Assembly (NCBI GenBank): GCA_017644005.1
Contig: JAEPMJ010000001.1
Location: 806,001-870,000, forward strand
Length of the DNA stretch: 64,000 bases
Reading direction: 5' to 3'
Source of the DNA: Rhizobiaceae bacterium
GTDB taxonomy: Bacteria; Pseudomonadota; Alphaproteobacteria; Rhizobiales; Rhizobiaceae
Shown here: positions 28,901-36,456 of the stretch, in pieces
Position numbering within the stretch: position 1 is the stretch's first letter
Layout of the letters: every line of letters starts with the position of its first letter
Notes under the pieces: model-generated
Database searches by the model: none
Told to the model about the DNA's origin: nothing
What the model saw: only the letters and a program-made list of their open reading frames with translations
Made by a program: the position numbers and the translations under genes

Positions 28901-28998
28901 CGGCAACTACGATCGATCCGCTCGATTTTCCGGGCAATACGCTCTTGAGCCAGGCAGCGCGGCTTGAAGTCGGTATTCCCGCAGGACCACGCAGGTGA
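22990..28998 (+). CDS. Alpha-2-macroglobulin family protein, thioester-less
   Basis: A 2002-residue secreted protein of the bacterial alpha-2-macroglobulin family (E. coli YfhM/YfaS relatives), thought to trap proteases in the periplasm. The signal peptide ends ASLPARA before residue 22, with no lipobox, so it is not a lipoprotein as YfhM is. The MG-domain hallmark TDRGIYQPGENVEV is near residue 640, and the helical thioester-domain-like region starts after residue 1440. Where the CxEQ thioester belongs (about residue 1465) the sequence reads SLASLGGGSDNPKTVLDQ, with no Cys, so covalent trapping is not possible. The pbpC gene overlaps its stop by 4 bases, the same pairing as in E. coli. N-terminal residues 25-250 include a helical segment not typical of YfhM. 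Confidence 0.92.
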   Translation: MFGRIAFLMFLVAAASLPARAAITDAELLTVAEAYDRSIEAPAGDFSVTETLRLIGEARAQGRSVDVVRLSERLVAGDRDNIQLWLNLARAWQVADPGANNGLAAAVRATQLAEAQPDRLEALLVASAYLRAQLADHRARYDDALQVVKSANAAIAEAEGLALEADFAAPEEGDPGGRISALEHTRDEAREASEVAAADIANAAAALDDVYRAIQTNLPGANIVEMKGGDARLEFYAIEGQYGYLAPSYRINGNDIEVCIGFNKALEENSRTYADMVELKSEGEPVPASAFDVRASGRDLCLLRLEPGRSYEAEILAEFAAADGTMLGKALTTYPSLPNLPGRIGFADGEFMLPRSGPGDLPISLTNIESFPLTINRIVDRSLHRHLALGHIRNGIPSFEYQALISQFSELLWEGVAERPLGPRERNTTVRSFVPVRTILQDRADWLERGGQADWNRKGLLRSIAQPVRGISDARLEISGSFVAGPLDVDSEVASTFVPGVYALATPVPDEGPNREFHCAVSPLDPCQVYAAQWFVITDIGLTFYEGERDFTVVARSLTTGGAVENAQIQLVSKGNRVLAEARTDANGAAKFARSLTIGEASNALVAVMAETDTDFNFLSFGPERLDLSRLNVEGSTDGSPTGAVIYTDRGIYQPGENVEVFALLRNRVAGSGAAPGIELRLEINDYVVKAQPLEARDWFEGGSLISFGIPETAKPGRAALKLVSAANETMAETAVQLGKIRPDRARINFPTDQRDAFRVRAGTGDTVEITGTAHAQYLYGAEGTGQAPAANLKAEVTVRVSPVATPVDRCYGGINFGRFDDKTLPAISRNDVMYTDDEGMLSLRLSRVRLPASTRPLAATIEVTLFDAAGPVASGQHTIQVPGREAALGVSAVPKPVLEQSGGYRLAIDIASVNAGGEAALGRDVEILVERERESYAWENVDGVWQHTQLRSREEVSRSRASLDRLTEVGGPCPGVVTLTEAATGIDDGRYVVTVSDARGNSIASTRFTTGVAQTSVEDLEPNIFVLTSDKRQYAPGETVSLGIEAPFRDGEALVAVAAGDIVEWAKAEVRGGTGTVSFTAKPEWSGRGLYALATVFKADPGDVRSYGPARAIGAAYFEISAGRDAFALSIHREGAGLENFIRPDEPLRFDVCIDGPNSACGSADMPDAFAVAFVVDEGLLSLTGHKAEAARLEQEFAGKAQLGLRVMDNYGRLLLKEGGDRPGRLALTNYTSTNIVAAASGPVPMTGGRASFDFSDLELQTGSLSIFVVAWSADQVASTAETLPVRHFVVSSLGVPEFFLSGDRPLLPLRLENISFIDHKGDYRLAFEAEGGINVGLAGLDGREIASADGTYLVKIPQGDPQDLFLRVDVPEGTEGHYQLALNLSAVDAQIPLPAAEQRREWRLAVRPAAVAAQEYLSFPMSDRPTDLSQLLAGIVEDRYDPDTVTVVARFASNENALSLASLGGGSDNPKTVLDQMIWQGFVDLRAASASGDAGRRLQQNIDGIQALQIADGAFVPYRTDGEFIPSEVGFDGTISSGPVRHGLLRNASALDFLIRARKAGYSVSEDTITNSVSFIKKRVSDALFAPDLNPDIADELLCTLETRYAMLVLVQQGELSADQVERLSYCSDRSEGEEGIEPGDVPGDGLMEVSAGQSALSELITLAVKSEYGEPVNAETALAAYYEDPRQYLGDLDQYRKAIAVSMLTHTGIRADVLRELAGSFLDQARPLDLRTRAWLARSAANLAIPQEARLTEADISASDAQLVSLTARADGVVESGEIEYAALQGASLSVGQTGGPQARAFVRVSGRLANGEDLALPESAIRRRMFHAGSGREFDPAREQLEVGDMLVVVLEVSAEALARFQDDNLSDLGFTYGPLAIEALLPSAFTLASPDLTSVTPNGDLEGFSAVGNVRAVNADPQSWRAIVVPKSSSAVETLNGEGNQAADDAPEVRQAFVVSVSSAGTFLFPATTIDPLDFPGNTLLSQAARLEVGIPAGPRR

Positions 28999-31076
28999 CA
29001 CTCGCCCGACATGCGGCGCGGCTCTTTGCGCATTCGGCGCTGGTATTTCTGACTCTTGCCTGCGCCGCGGAACTTGCCGTGCGCCATGTCGACCTGCCGG
29101 ATCCGGAGCGGCTTGCGCAGGATGCCAGGCTGGTCGTGGGCGAAGACGGCACCATTCTCGGGGGGCATCTTTCTGCCGATGCCAAGTGGCGATTTGAGGC
29201 CCAACTCAAAGAGATCGATCCCGCCTATCTCGATATGCTGATCGCCTATGAGGACCGCAATTTCCGGTCGCACAGGGGCGTGGATGTCGCGGCTGCCTTT
29301 CGCGCGGTCGGACAGGCAATCCGACATGGGCGCATCGTGTCAGGTGCATCGACGCTGACAATGCAACTGGTACGGCTATACGATCCGCGAGCGCGCGGGT
29401 TGCAGGCCAAAGCGCTGGAAGCACTGCGCGCAGTGAAGCTGGAGCGGCATCTCGGCAAGGATGAGATTCTGCAGGCCTATCTCACGGCAGCACCGTTTGG
29501 CGGCAATATCGAGGGCGTGCGCGCCGCGGCGCTCGTCTACCTCGGCAAGGAGCCTGCCGAGCTTTCGGTGGCAGAGGCAGCTTTACTCGTTGCGTTGCCT
29601 CAGGCCCCGGAGGCGCGGCGCCCTGACCGCGCACCGCTAGCCGCGCAGGCGGCACGCGACCGGGTTCTTGCCAATCTGGCGGCGCGCGGCGTCGTCGACA
29701 AACGTGCGGCGCTACGTGCGGCGGAGCGACACGTTACGATCCAGGGCAATGCCCTGCCAAACCACGCCTTCCACATGGGCCATCGCCAGGAAGCCCGGGA
29801 CGGCTCCGGTCCAATCGAGACACTTCTCGATGCCAGGCTGCAAAAGAAGTCCGAGCAGATAGCCGCCCAGGCCCTTCGCGGGCGCGATCCCGGCGTCAAC
29901 ATCGCCATTATGGTGATCCGCAACGAGGACGGAGCGGTGGTCGGTTATGTCGGTTCCGGCGCGCCGGGCTCGCGGGCTCGAAACGGCTATGTCGATCTGG
30001 TGCGCGCGGTGCGCTCGCCGGGCTCGGCGCTCAAACCCTTCATCTATGCGATGGCGTTCGAGCAGCTCATCGTGCACCCCGACACGATCGTTGCCGACCA
30101 GCCAATCGACATCGCCGGCTACCGGCCCGACAATGCGGATGGCGTTTTCTCGGGCGACGTTTCAATGCGGCAGGCGCTGATCCTGTCGAAGAACACCGTG
30201 CCGGTGATGCTGCTCGACGCCGTCGGCATACCTGCGTTCCTGTCGCGCTTCCGCACCGTGGGCAAGCCGCTGGCACTGGGTGCGTCGGATTCGGAAGCGG
30301 GCCTTGCCATCGCGCTCGGCGGTGTCGGCGTATCGCCGGAGCAGCTCACCTGGCTCTATTCCGCCTTCGCCAATGAGGGCGAACTCAAGGAACTGCGCCT
30401 GGCGCCGCAAGACAGGCGGCGATCGCTCGGCAATCTCTTCAGCCCGGCCGCGGCCAACGCTGTTGCCGATATTCTGGCCGACGTGCCGCCACCGGCAGGC
30501 CGGGCGCGGCTCGCGGCTCAGGACGGCTCGCGGCGCATCGGCTTCAAGACCGGAACATCCTATGGCTTTCGCGATGCGTGGGCAGTTGGCTTTGACAAGC
30601 TGCATACAGTCGGCGTGTGGATCGGCAGGCCGGATGGTGCCCCGCATCTTGGCGCCTATGGCGTGTCTGCTGCGGCGCCGGTGATGATGCAGGTGTTCGA
30701 TGCCCTGCCGGTACCCCCAAAAGGCGCGGCCGCCGGGCGCAAGCCGCTCGGTGCGCTCGCCAGCCCGCGATCCCTGCCTGAAAGGCTGCGACGGTTCGGA
30801 TCGACACCCGCCTATGAAACGCGCGAGCCGCTCGAAATTCTCTATCCGCGCGCGGGCGCGCAGATCGCCGCACGGCGCAGCGAAGGCGAAACCATCTCGC
30901 TGCCGCTCAAGGTAGCAGGGGGACGTCCGCCTTACCGCTGGACGGTGCTGGGGGAAGTGCTTGCACCGGAACGGACAGGCGAGCATTGGGCGGCGATTTC
31001 AGGGCGCGGCCAAATAGACATCGCCGTGACCGACGCTGACGGCAATGTCGACACAACGACATTCTGGTTCGAATAG
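28995..31076 (+). CDS. pbpC: Penicillin-binding protein 1C
   Basis: A 693-residue bifunctional peptidoglycan synthase. An N-terminal anchor (HSALVFLTLACAAELAV) is followed by the glycosyltransferase 51 domain with its catalytic Glu in YEDRNFRSHRGVD and GASTLTMQLVRL. The transpeptidase domain has SALK with Ser344, SKN, and KTG at Lys518. The last 90 residues form the small BiPBP_C domain. The GTG start overlaps the macroglobulin stop. Macroglobulin and PBP1C are paired in many proteobacteria; the usual proposal is that the first protects the envelope and the second repairs peptidoglycan. The E. coli protein has little detectable transpeptidase activity. Confidence 0.95.
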   Translation: MTLARHAARLFAHSALVFLTLACAAELAVRHVDLPDPERLAQDARLVVGEDGTILGGHLSADAKWRFEAQLKEIDPAYLDMLIAYEDRNFRSHRGVDVAAAFRAVGQAIRHGRIVSGASTLTMQLVRLYDPRARGLQAKALEALRAVKLERHLGKDEILQAYLTAAPFGGNIEGVRAAALVYLGKEPAELSVAEAALLVALPQAPEARRPDRAPLAAQAARDRVLANLAARGVVDKRAALRAAERHVTIQGNALPNHAFHMGHRQEARDGSGPIETLLDARLQKKSEQIAAQALRGRDPGVNIAIMVIRNEDGAVVGYVGSGAPGSRARNGYVDLVRAVRSPGSALKPFIYAMAFEQLIVHPDTIVADQPIDIAGYRPDNADGVFSGDVSMRQALILSKNTVPVMLLDAVGIPAFLSRFRTVGKPLALGASDSEAGLAIALGGVGVSPEQLTWLYSAFANEGELKELRLAPQDRRRSLGNLFSPAAANAVADILADVPPPAGRARLAAQDGSRRIGFKTGTSYGFRDAWAVGFDKLHTVGVWIGRPDGAPHLGAYGVSAAAPVMMQVFDALPVPPKGAAAGRKPLGALASPRSLPERLRRFGSTPAYETREPLEILYPRAGAQIAARRSEGETISLPLKVAGGRPPYRWTVLGEVLAPERTGEHWAAISGRGQIDIAVTDADGNVDTTTFWFE

Positions 31077-31084
31077 GACGCAGG

Positions 31085-32947
31085 CTATTCATCCACCGCA
31101 AGACTGGCCTGGGCGATGAACTGCTGCACGCCCGCGACATCGATGACGGTGTTGAACGAGTTGTAATAAGCAAGCAACGAGGCAAGTGCGGCAGCCCCAA
31201 AACCAATATCGGCACTGGCCGGGCTGAGATATCCTCCCCCCGCGAGCATCTCGGCAAGTTTGTTGCGACCATCGCGATGCAGCGCATTCAGGCTGTCGAG
31301 CACCGGTGCCGAAAGCGACTGGCCGGAGCGTATGCGCAGTTCGTATTCGCTGACCTCTGCAATCGCGACAACCTTCAGCGTGTAGTCGCCCGGCTCCAGG
31401 TCGGCTATCGCGAATTCTCCCGCACTGCCGCGATTGGACGAGATAGCACGCACGCTTCCATTGGCGTCCACCAGCACGAGGTCGAGATCGCCGTCAAGCG
31501 GCAGGGCGGACGCTGCCACCTCCGTTGCTTTGTCGAGCGTGAAACGCACCTCGTATTCGAGGCCTGCACCAAAACGCAGATCGCGGAAACCGTATCCGGC
31601 CGACAGCTCGCCGGAACTGAGTGAGAGGCCGCCGGCCCGTGCCTGCTGCGAGGTCAAGAGCTCCAGATTCGGGTCCGGAGCGCGGCGGTCGACAACCAGC
31701 TTCTGCCCGAAAACAAAGCCCATCCAGCCGACATCGCCACGGCCGGCGCCATGCCGTCCGACTGCGAGCACGCGGCCATCGGACCCGAGCGCGGTAGCAA
31801 AAATATCGGAGCCAACTTCGCGCGTAACAAAGTTGAGCGGGCTTGCCGGCCCCATACCCGGCGCCTGTACGCGCCACACACCCTGATTGCGCGCCTGGCG
31901 GCTTTCCGACACCGAACCGGAGACGACGACTGAACCGCTGCTCAGCTTCGTAAGCGCACGGTACCGGTCGCCGCCAGAGCCGTCGGAACCATCATCGGGG
32001 AACGGATCGTTGCGCAGCGCGGGGGCGGCGCCAAAAAAGCCGAACTCGGCCAGGAGCGCGGCACGTGCGCCGGTTTGCGTATCGATGCCCTGACCGGCGA
32101 TCAGAAAGGTACGATTGTCGAGTGCCGATACGGCGAAAGCCACTTCGTTCTCGTCCGGCGAGCCGATCTGAAAGCGGGGACTGACCGACCATTGCGACGC
32201 CGCACCGCCTCTCACCTGCACGGCAACCGCATTGTCCTGGCAGCCGCCGCCCGGCGCCGGCGCCGTCGCGAAGCCGGCTGCCACAAACTCGCCGCGGTTG
32301 CCGGTCGGCGCGATATCGTAGAAGGCGACGCGGTTCTCCAGCCCGGCTTCCTGCGGTCCTTCAAAATAGGCGGCAAGGTTGGTGATGTCACTTTCGGGGA
32401 TCGACAGAATGAGCCCGCGCGACCATTTCGAGCACGAGCCCGTGTCCGCCCCATTGGTATGGCGACCGACGACAAGGTACCGCATTTCGGCAGGGTCATA
32501 GGCGCCGGAATAGAGTATGACGCTGCTTTCGGCATCAACGAAGAGAGCCGCGGACCACTGGGTTCGGTTGTCGGGCGACAGGTAGAACACAGCACCGATC
32601 TGCTGATTGCCGGAAGTGACCGTGCCAACCCCCATAACCGAGCCGGCCGCGCCCGTGACGAGTTTGTCAATCGCGGGCATGTTGGTCCGGTTGGGCAGCC
32701 AATCGGGCGGCGGCAGCCGGAACCGGTCGACGATATTGGCGTCCGGATCGAGGCGCAGCACCTCAAGGTCGCTACCGGCGGCCGCAATCGCAGTGTACCC
32801 GCTATCCGTAGCGGTGAGAGCGCTGATCGTGATGTACTCGGGATAACAGGCGCCGGTCGTAGCCTCCTCGCAGGCCTGCTGCGCGCGCGCTCCAACGACC
32901 GACAATGCGAGGACGATGGCGGCGAGCAAAAGAAAAACGCGCCTCAT
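31085..32947 (-). CDS. Secreted protein of unknown function with PPC-like C-terminal domain
   Basis: A 620-residue protein I do not recognise as a named family. It has a clear signal peptide (MRRVFLLLAAIVLALSVVGARA). Residues about 25-410 are a run of beta-strand segments with repeating short phrases such as GRGLILS, FVAAGFAT, FLIAGQG, VVVSGSVS and VLAVGRHG, which suggests a beta-propeller-like repeat. Residues about 440-540 (YEVRFTLDKATEVAAS, DGDLDLVLVDANGS, LEPGDYTLKVVA) resemble a bacterial pre-peptidase C-terminal (PPC) domain, usually attached to secreted peptidases. A helical tail of about 80 residues follows. The ATG at 32947 has a GGGAGGAA site. It is divergent from the caspase-like pair, and converges on pbpC with only 8 bases between. 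It could be an exported partner of the caspase-like proteins. Confidence 0.75.
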   Translation of the reverse strand: MRRVFLLLAAIVLALSVVGARAQQACEEATTGACYPEYITISALTATDSGYTAIAAAGSDLEVLRLDPDANIVDRFRLPPPDWLPNRTNMPAIDKLVTGAAGSVMGVGTVTSGNQQIGAVFYLSPDNRTQWSAALFVDAESSVILYSGAYDPAEMRYLVVGRHTNGADTGSCSKWSRGLILSIPESDITNLAAYFEGPQEAGLENRVAFYDIAPTGNRGEFVAAGFATAPAPGGGCQDNAVAVQVRGGAASQWSVSPRFQIGSPDENEVAFAVSALDNRTFLIAGQGIDTQTGARAALLAEFGFFGAAPALRNDPFPDDGSDGSGGDRYRALTKLSSGSVVVSGSVSESRQARNQGVWRVQAPGMGPASPLNFVTREVGSDIFATALGSDGRVLAVGRHGAGRGDVGWMGFVFGQKLVVDRRAPDPNLELLTSQQARAGGLSLSSGELSAGYGFRDLRFGAGLEYEVRFTLDKATEVAASALPLDGDLDLVLVDANGSVRAISSNRGSAGEFAIADLEPGDYTLKVVAIAEVSEYELRIRSGQSLSAPVLDSLNALHRDGRNKLAEMLAGGGYLSPASADIGFGAAALASLLAYYNSFNTVIDVAGVQQFIAQASLAVDE

Positions 32948-33076
32948 CGAAATTTCCTCCCGCCATCTTGAAACCAAGTTTGTGGACAGAAACTATGGCC
33001 GGGCAAATAATGCGGTCAAAACAGAGTGACTGCAAGGTTGGAGGTTCGGCCTCAGGCCGGATTACATGGCGTGGGC

Positions 33077-34327
33077 ATGAAGAGACTGGCGCTCGCATTT
33101 GGGCTGATCGCAGCCATTTGCGCTTCCGGCGCATCACAGGCGCAATCCATCAAGCTCTTCCTCAATGACGGGTCGGCGGTCGACCTCTACGAGGACAGGA
33201 AGAGTTATGCGCTGGTCATCGGCATCAACGAATACCGCAAGCAGCGCCGCCTGAATTTTGCGGTCAGCGATGCCCGCAAGGTTGCGCGTGAGCTGGAAAG
33301 CAAGGGCTTCGAGGTCATCCTCTATGACGACCCGAACCTGACAGGGGAGCGGCTGCGCGACGCAATCCAGGATTTCATCGACGACTACGGCTACGACGAA
33401 AACTCGCGCATCCTGATCTGGTATGCCGGACATGGCATGACAATCGACGGCGAGGGATATCTGCTGGGCGTCGATGCGCCGGTGCTAGACATCGATTCCG
33501 AGACCCTCGATCAGGACCTGCGCGGTTTCTACAAGTCCGCAATGCCGCTGCGGACCTTCGGCGTGCATCTGCGCCAGATGCGCACCCGGCATGTGCTTCT
33601 GGTGCTGGACAGCTGCTTCGCCGGCACGATTTTCACCAACACCCGCGCCAACCCCTCGGTCACCCGCAACCGCGAAATGGCGCGGCCGGCGCGGCAGATC
33701 ATCACCGCTGGGCTTGCCGGCGAAGAGGTGGCCGACAATGGGCGCTTCGCCGATATGTTCGTACGCGCAATCAACGGCCTGCCCGGACCGAATGGCGAAA
33801 CTGCGGATCAGAGCCGGGACACCTATCTGAGCGGCACGGAGCTCGGGAACTTTCTGGCGCTGACCGCCCGCACCGGCGAGCAGACGCCGCAATACGGCAA
33901 GCTACGCCGCGAACTCGGCAGCGCGGCGGAGTCGAACGGGCTGTTCGTCACAAACCAGCTCGACCTGGAAAAGGGCGAGTTCTTTTTCCTTCTGCCCGAG
34001 TTTCAACCGCCAGTGGATGTGGCCAGTGTCGATACGGGCGACCTGACCACCATGCGGGGACCCGCACCGGCGATCTGGCGACCGTTGACGGCCGGAACGC
34101 AAATTGCAAATGCGCGGCCGGACCCGGTGCCAATTTTCGGCAGCGAACCGCCAACAGTCGGCGAGCGCAAATTCGCACTCAATTCCGGCCAGGTATTCCC
34201 GCCGGCGGGTGACAATACCCTATTCGAAAAAGCGATGATCGAGGATCAGGAATGGCTGCGGTTCAAGCGCGACGGGCAAGACCATTTTGTGCTTGCTAGC
34301 GATGTCGAAATCATCCGCCCGGAATAG
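33077..34327 (+). CDS. Secreted caspase-like peptidase (C14 family), gene 1 of a pair
   Basis: A 416-residue protein with a signal peptide (MKRLALAFGLIAAICASGASQA) and a C14 caspase domain at about residues 38-260. The fold opens SYALVIGINEY, with the catalytic His119 in WYAGHG and the nucleophile Cys180 in LDSCFAG, both intact. SDARKVARELESKGFEV is the usual helix 1. The C-terminal 50 residues (FALNSGQVFPP.. LRFKRDGQDHFVLASDV) look like a small beta domain of SH3 type. The start at 33077 is chosen for the signal peptide; the frame stays open upstream. The second caspase gene overlaps its 3' end by 26 bases. Orthocaspases cleave after basic residues in general, but the target here is unknown. 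Confidence 0.87.
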   Translation: MKRLALAFGLIAAICASGASQAQSIKLFLNDGSAVDLYEDRKSYALVIGINEYRKQRRLNFAVSDARKVARELESKGFEVILYDDPNLTGERLRDAIQDFIDDYGYDENSRILIWYAGHGMTIDGEGYLLGVDAPVLDIDSETLDQDLRGFYKSAMPLRTFGVHLRQMRTRHVLLVLDSCFAGTIFTNTRANPSVTRNREMARPARQIITAGLAGEEVADNGRFADMFVRAINGLPGPNGETADQSRDTYLSGTELGNFLALTARTGEQTPQYGKLRRELGSAAESNGLFVTNQLDLEKGEFFFLLPEFQPPVDVASVDTGDLTTMRGPAPAIWRPLTAGTQIANARPDPVPIFGSEPPTVGERKFALNSGQVFPPAGDNTLFEKAMIEDQEWLRFKRDGQDHFVLASDVEIIRPE

Positions 34328-36452
34328 GCTGACCTGCCAGGCGAAACTACGCCTGGCAGTACTGGTCAGCGCTGTTTGCCTTTTTTCATCGCTGCCGACG
34401 ACTCAGGCATGGGCAGAGAAGTTCGCCCTCTTCGTCGCGGTGAACGACTATCCGCGGCTGGGCGAGAGCGCTGCTCTCAACGGGCCAGCGAACGATGCCG
34501 ACCTCATGTCGCGTTATCTTCTGGCGACGCCGGAACTCGGCTTCAGCCGCGAACGCATGACCATTCTCGCCAACGGCGATATCATCGCAGACGGTACGCC
34601 GACCCTGCGGGAAATCGACGACCGGCTCAGCGCTTTGGCGAACAAGGTTTCGGTCGGCGATTTCGTCTACATCCACTTTGCCGGCCATGGCTCGCGACAG
34701 CGGGCACGCGATCCGCGCACGGAGCCGGACGGGCTGGACGAGATCTTTCTGCCCTCCGATACCGGACCCGCCGAAAACGGCGCCTATCCCAACGCGTTGG
34801 TGGACGACGATCTGGGCGCGGCACTCGACGCGATCCGCGACAGAGGCGCCTTTGTCTTCATCGTGTTCGACAGCTGCCATTCGAGCACCGCAACGCGCGC
34901 CTCCGGCGCGGAACCCGAAGGCACGCAGTATCGCTGGCTGCCGGAGCCAAGCGGAACCGGAGGGCCTCCCGATTTCGATAGCGCCGTAGAGCGCGAGGCA
35001 ACACTGACGGTCGGCGAGAGTAACGGGAACAGGGGCGGCATGGTTGCATTCTACGCAGCCCAGACGATCGAGAAGACGCCGGAGCTTCCGCTGCCGCGCG
35101 GTGACGAACAGGCAAAAACCTACGGGCTTTTCAGCTATACCATGCTCGACGTGTTGGCGAAGAACCCCGGTATTACCTATCGCGAGCTGGCACAGAGCAT
35201 CCTGCACCGATATGCGGCCGGGAATTTCACCAAACCGACACCGCTCTTTGAAGGCGCGCTCGACCGCGTGGTGTTCGGCGCAACGGGCCGGGCGCCGCGC
35301 CTGGCGTGGCCAACCGAGATCGATGGCGGCAAGGTGCTGATCAGGGCGGGAGCGCTGCAGGGTCTGGAGCGCGGCGCCATTCTCGCGCTGTTGCCGGACC
35401 CACTGGCAGACCTTGCACAAGCGCTCGGTTTCCTGCGGGTAAGGACCAACGATCCTCTGACGGCGGAAGCCACACCGGCGCGTTATGCAGGGCTGACCGC
35501 TCCGGTACTTTCCAGGCTGCCGGCCGGCACCGTGGCGCGCATCGTGGAAAAACCGCTGTCGTTCCGGCTGCGTATCGAACTCGGCTTGCTGCCGGGCAGC
35601 GCGCAAAACGACGCCGCAGCCTATGCGCGTCGCGAGGTGGAGAAGATTGCTGCCGACGAGCAACTTCCCGCCAATCTTATGCTGGTTGCGCAGGGCGACC
35701 AGGCTGACCTTCGGCTGCTCGTGGCGTCACCCAGGGAGCTATATCCAAACGAAGGCGGCGACGAGCCGCGGCTTTGGTTCCTTCCGCCGGGCGGCGAACT
35801 GCCGATAGCCGCTAGCCAGATGCCGCACTCGATCGGGCTGGCGGGCGGAATGACGCCAGAGCAGCTGTTGCAACTGCGCGAAAACCTCGTCGCCGTGTTC
35901 CGGGCAACCAGCCTCGCGCAGCTATCTGCGCTGTCAGAGCTCGACCGCGGCAAGGTGCGCTTCGGGCTCGAACAGCAGAGCGCGCGTGGCGGACCACCGC
36001 GCAAACTCGAACGCTCAGCCGTTCCGGTTCTGGCGCGCGGCGATCAGCTCATCTTCAGCATCGACAACCAGTCGGCCAAAGCCGTAGACGTGGACATGCT
36101 TCTGATCGGACCGAACTTCTCGATCAAGCACATGCTTGGTCTGCGCTTCCAGCGCGGCGACAACATCAAGGGCGCGCTGGGCGACATTGCCGATGCGGGA
36201 GCGGGGCTTTGGCGGCTCGTGCTGGTTATGCGCGAAGCCGGCCTCAACTCGGTTCACAGCGACTTGAGTTTCCTCAACCAGATTGGCACGCAGACGCGCG
36301 CTCAGGCTGCCTCCGGCGCGCGCGATTTCGGGCAACTGCTGAAAGATATCGGTGGCGGCGCAGCAACACGCGGGGCGGCCACGCTGAGCCGCGGCAATAC
36401 CCTCAAAGGCTCGCTCGACATCTTCAATCTGGAAGCGCGTCCCGGAGGCTGA
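34302..36452 (+). CDS. Secreted caspase-like peptidase (C14 family), gene 2 of a pair
   Basis: A 716-residue protein with a signal peptide (after basic RNRLTCQAKLR, the core LAVLVSAVCLFSSLPTTQAWA) and a caspase domain at about residues 40-330. It begins KFALFVAVNDYPRLG, with His129 in HFAGHGSR and Cys192 in FDSCHSS, so both catalytic residues are present. NGPANDADLMSRYL and GDFVYIHFAGHG are typical of metacaspase-like members. Residues about 345-560 are of unknown fold; the region around residue 580-640 (GDQLIFSIDNQSAKAVDVDM) is weakly like DUF4384, a domain often found next to bacterial caspases. The start ATG at 34302 overlaps gene 1 by 26 bases and is chosen over an upstream ATG at 34287 for the cleaner signal peptide. 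The two are probably cotranscribed. Confidence 0.85.
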   Translation: MSKSSARNRLTCQAKLRLAVLVSAVCLFSSLPTTQAWAEKFALFVAVNDYPRLGESAALNGPANDADLMSRYLLATPELGFSRERMTILANGDIIADGTPTLREIDDRLSALANKVSVGDFVYIHFAGHGSRQRARDPRTEPDGLDEIFLPSDTGPAENGAYPNALVDDDLGAALDAIRDRGAFVFIVFDSCHSSTATRASGAEPEGTQYRWLPEPSGTGGPPDFDSAVEREATLTVGESNGNRGGMVAFYAAQTIEKTPELPLPRGDEQAKTYGLFSYTMLDVLAKNPGITYRELAQSILHRYAAGNFTKPTPLFEGALDRVVFGATGRAPRLAWPTEIDGGKVLIRAGALQGLERGAILALLPDPLADLAQALGFLRVRTNDPLTAEATPARYAGLTAPVLSRLPAGTVARIVEKPLSFRLRIELGLLPGSAQNDAAAYARREVEKIAADEQLPANLMLVAQGDQADLRLLVASPRELYPNEGGDEPRLWFLPPGGELPIAASQMPHSIGLAGGMTPEQLLQLRENLVAVFRATSLAQLSALSELDRGKVRFGLEQQSARGGPPRKLERSAVPVLARGDQLIFSIDNQSAKAVDVDMLLIGPNFSIKHMLGLRFQRGDNIKGALGDIADAGAGLWRLVLVMREAGLNSVHSDLSFLNQIGTQTRAQAASGARDFGQLLKDIGGGAATRGAATLSRGNTLKGSLDIFNLEARPGG

Positions 36453-36456
36453 GCGC

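Noticed and set aside
33077-36452. Caspase pair as a bacterial gasdermin-type defence system
   Set aside because: Both proteins have export signals, and no gasdermin-like pore gene, NLR or other defence gene is near; such systems act in the cytoplasm.
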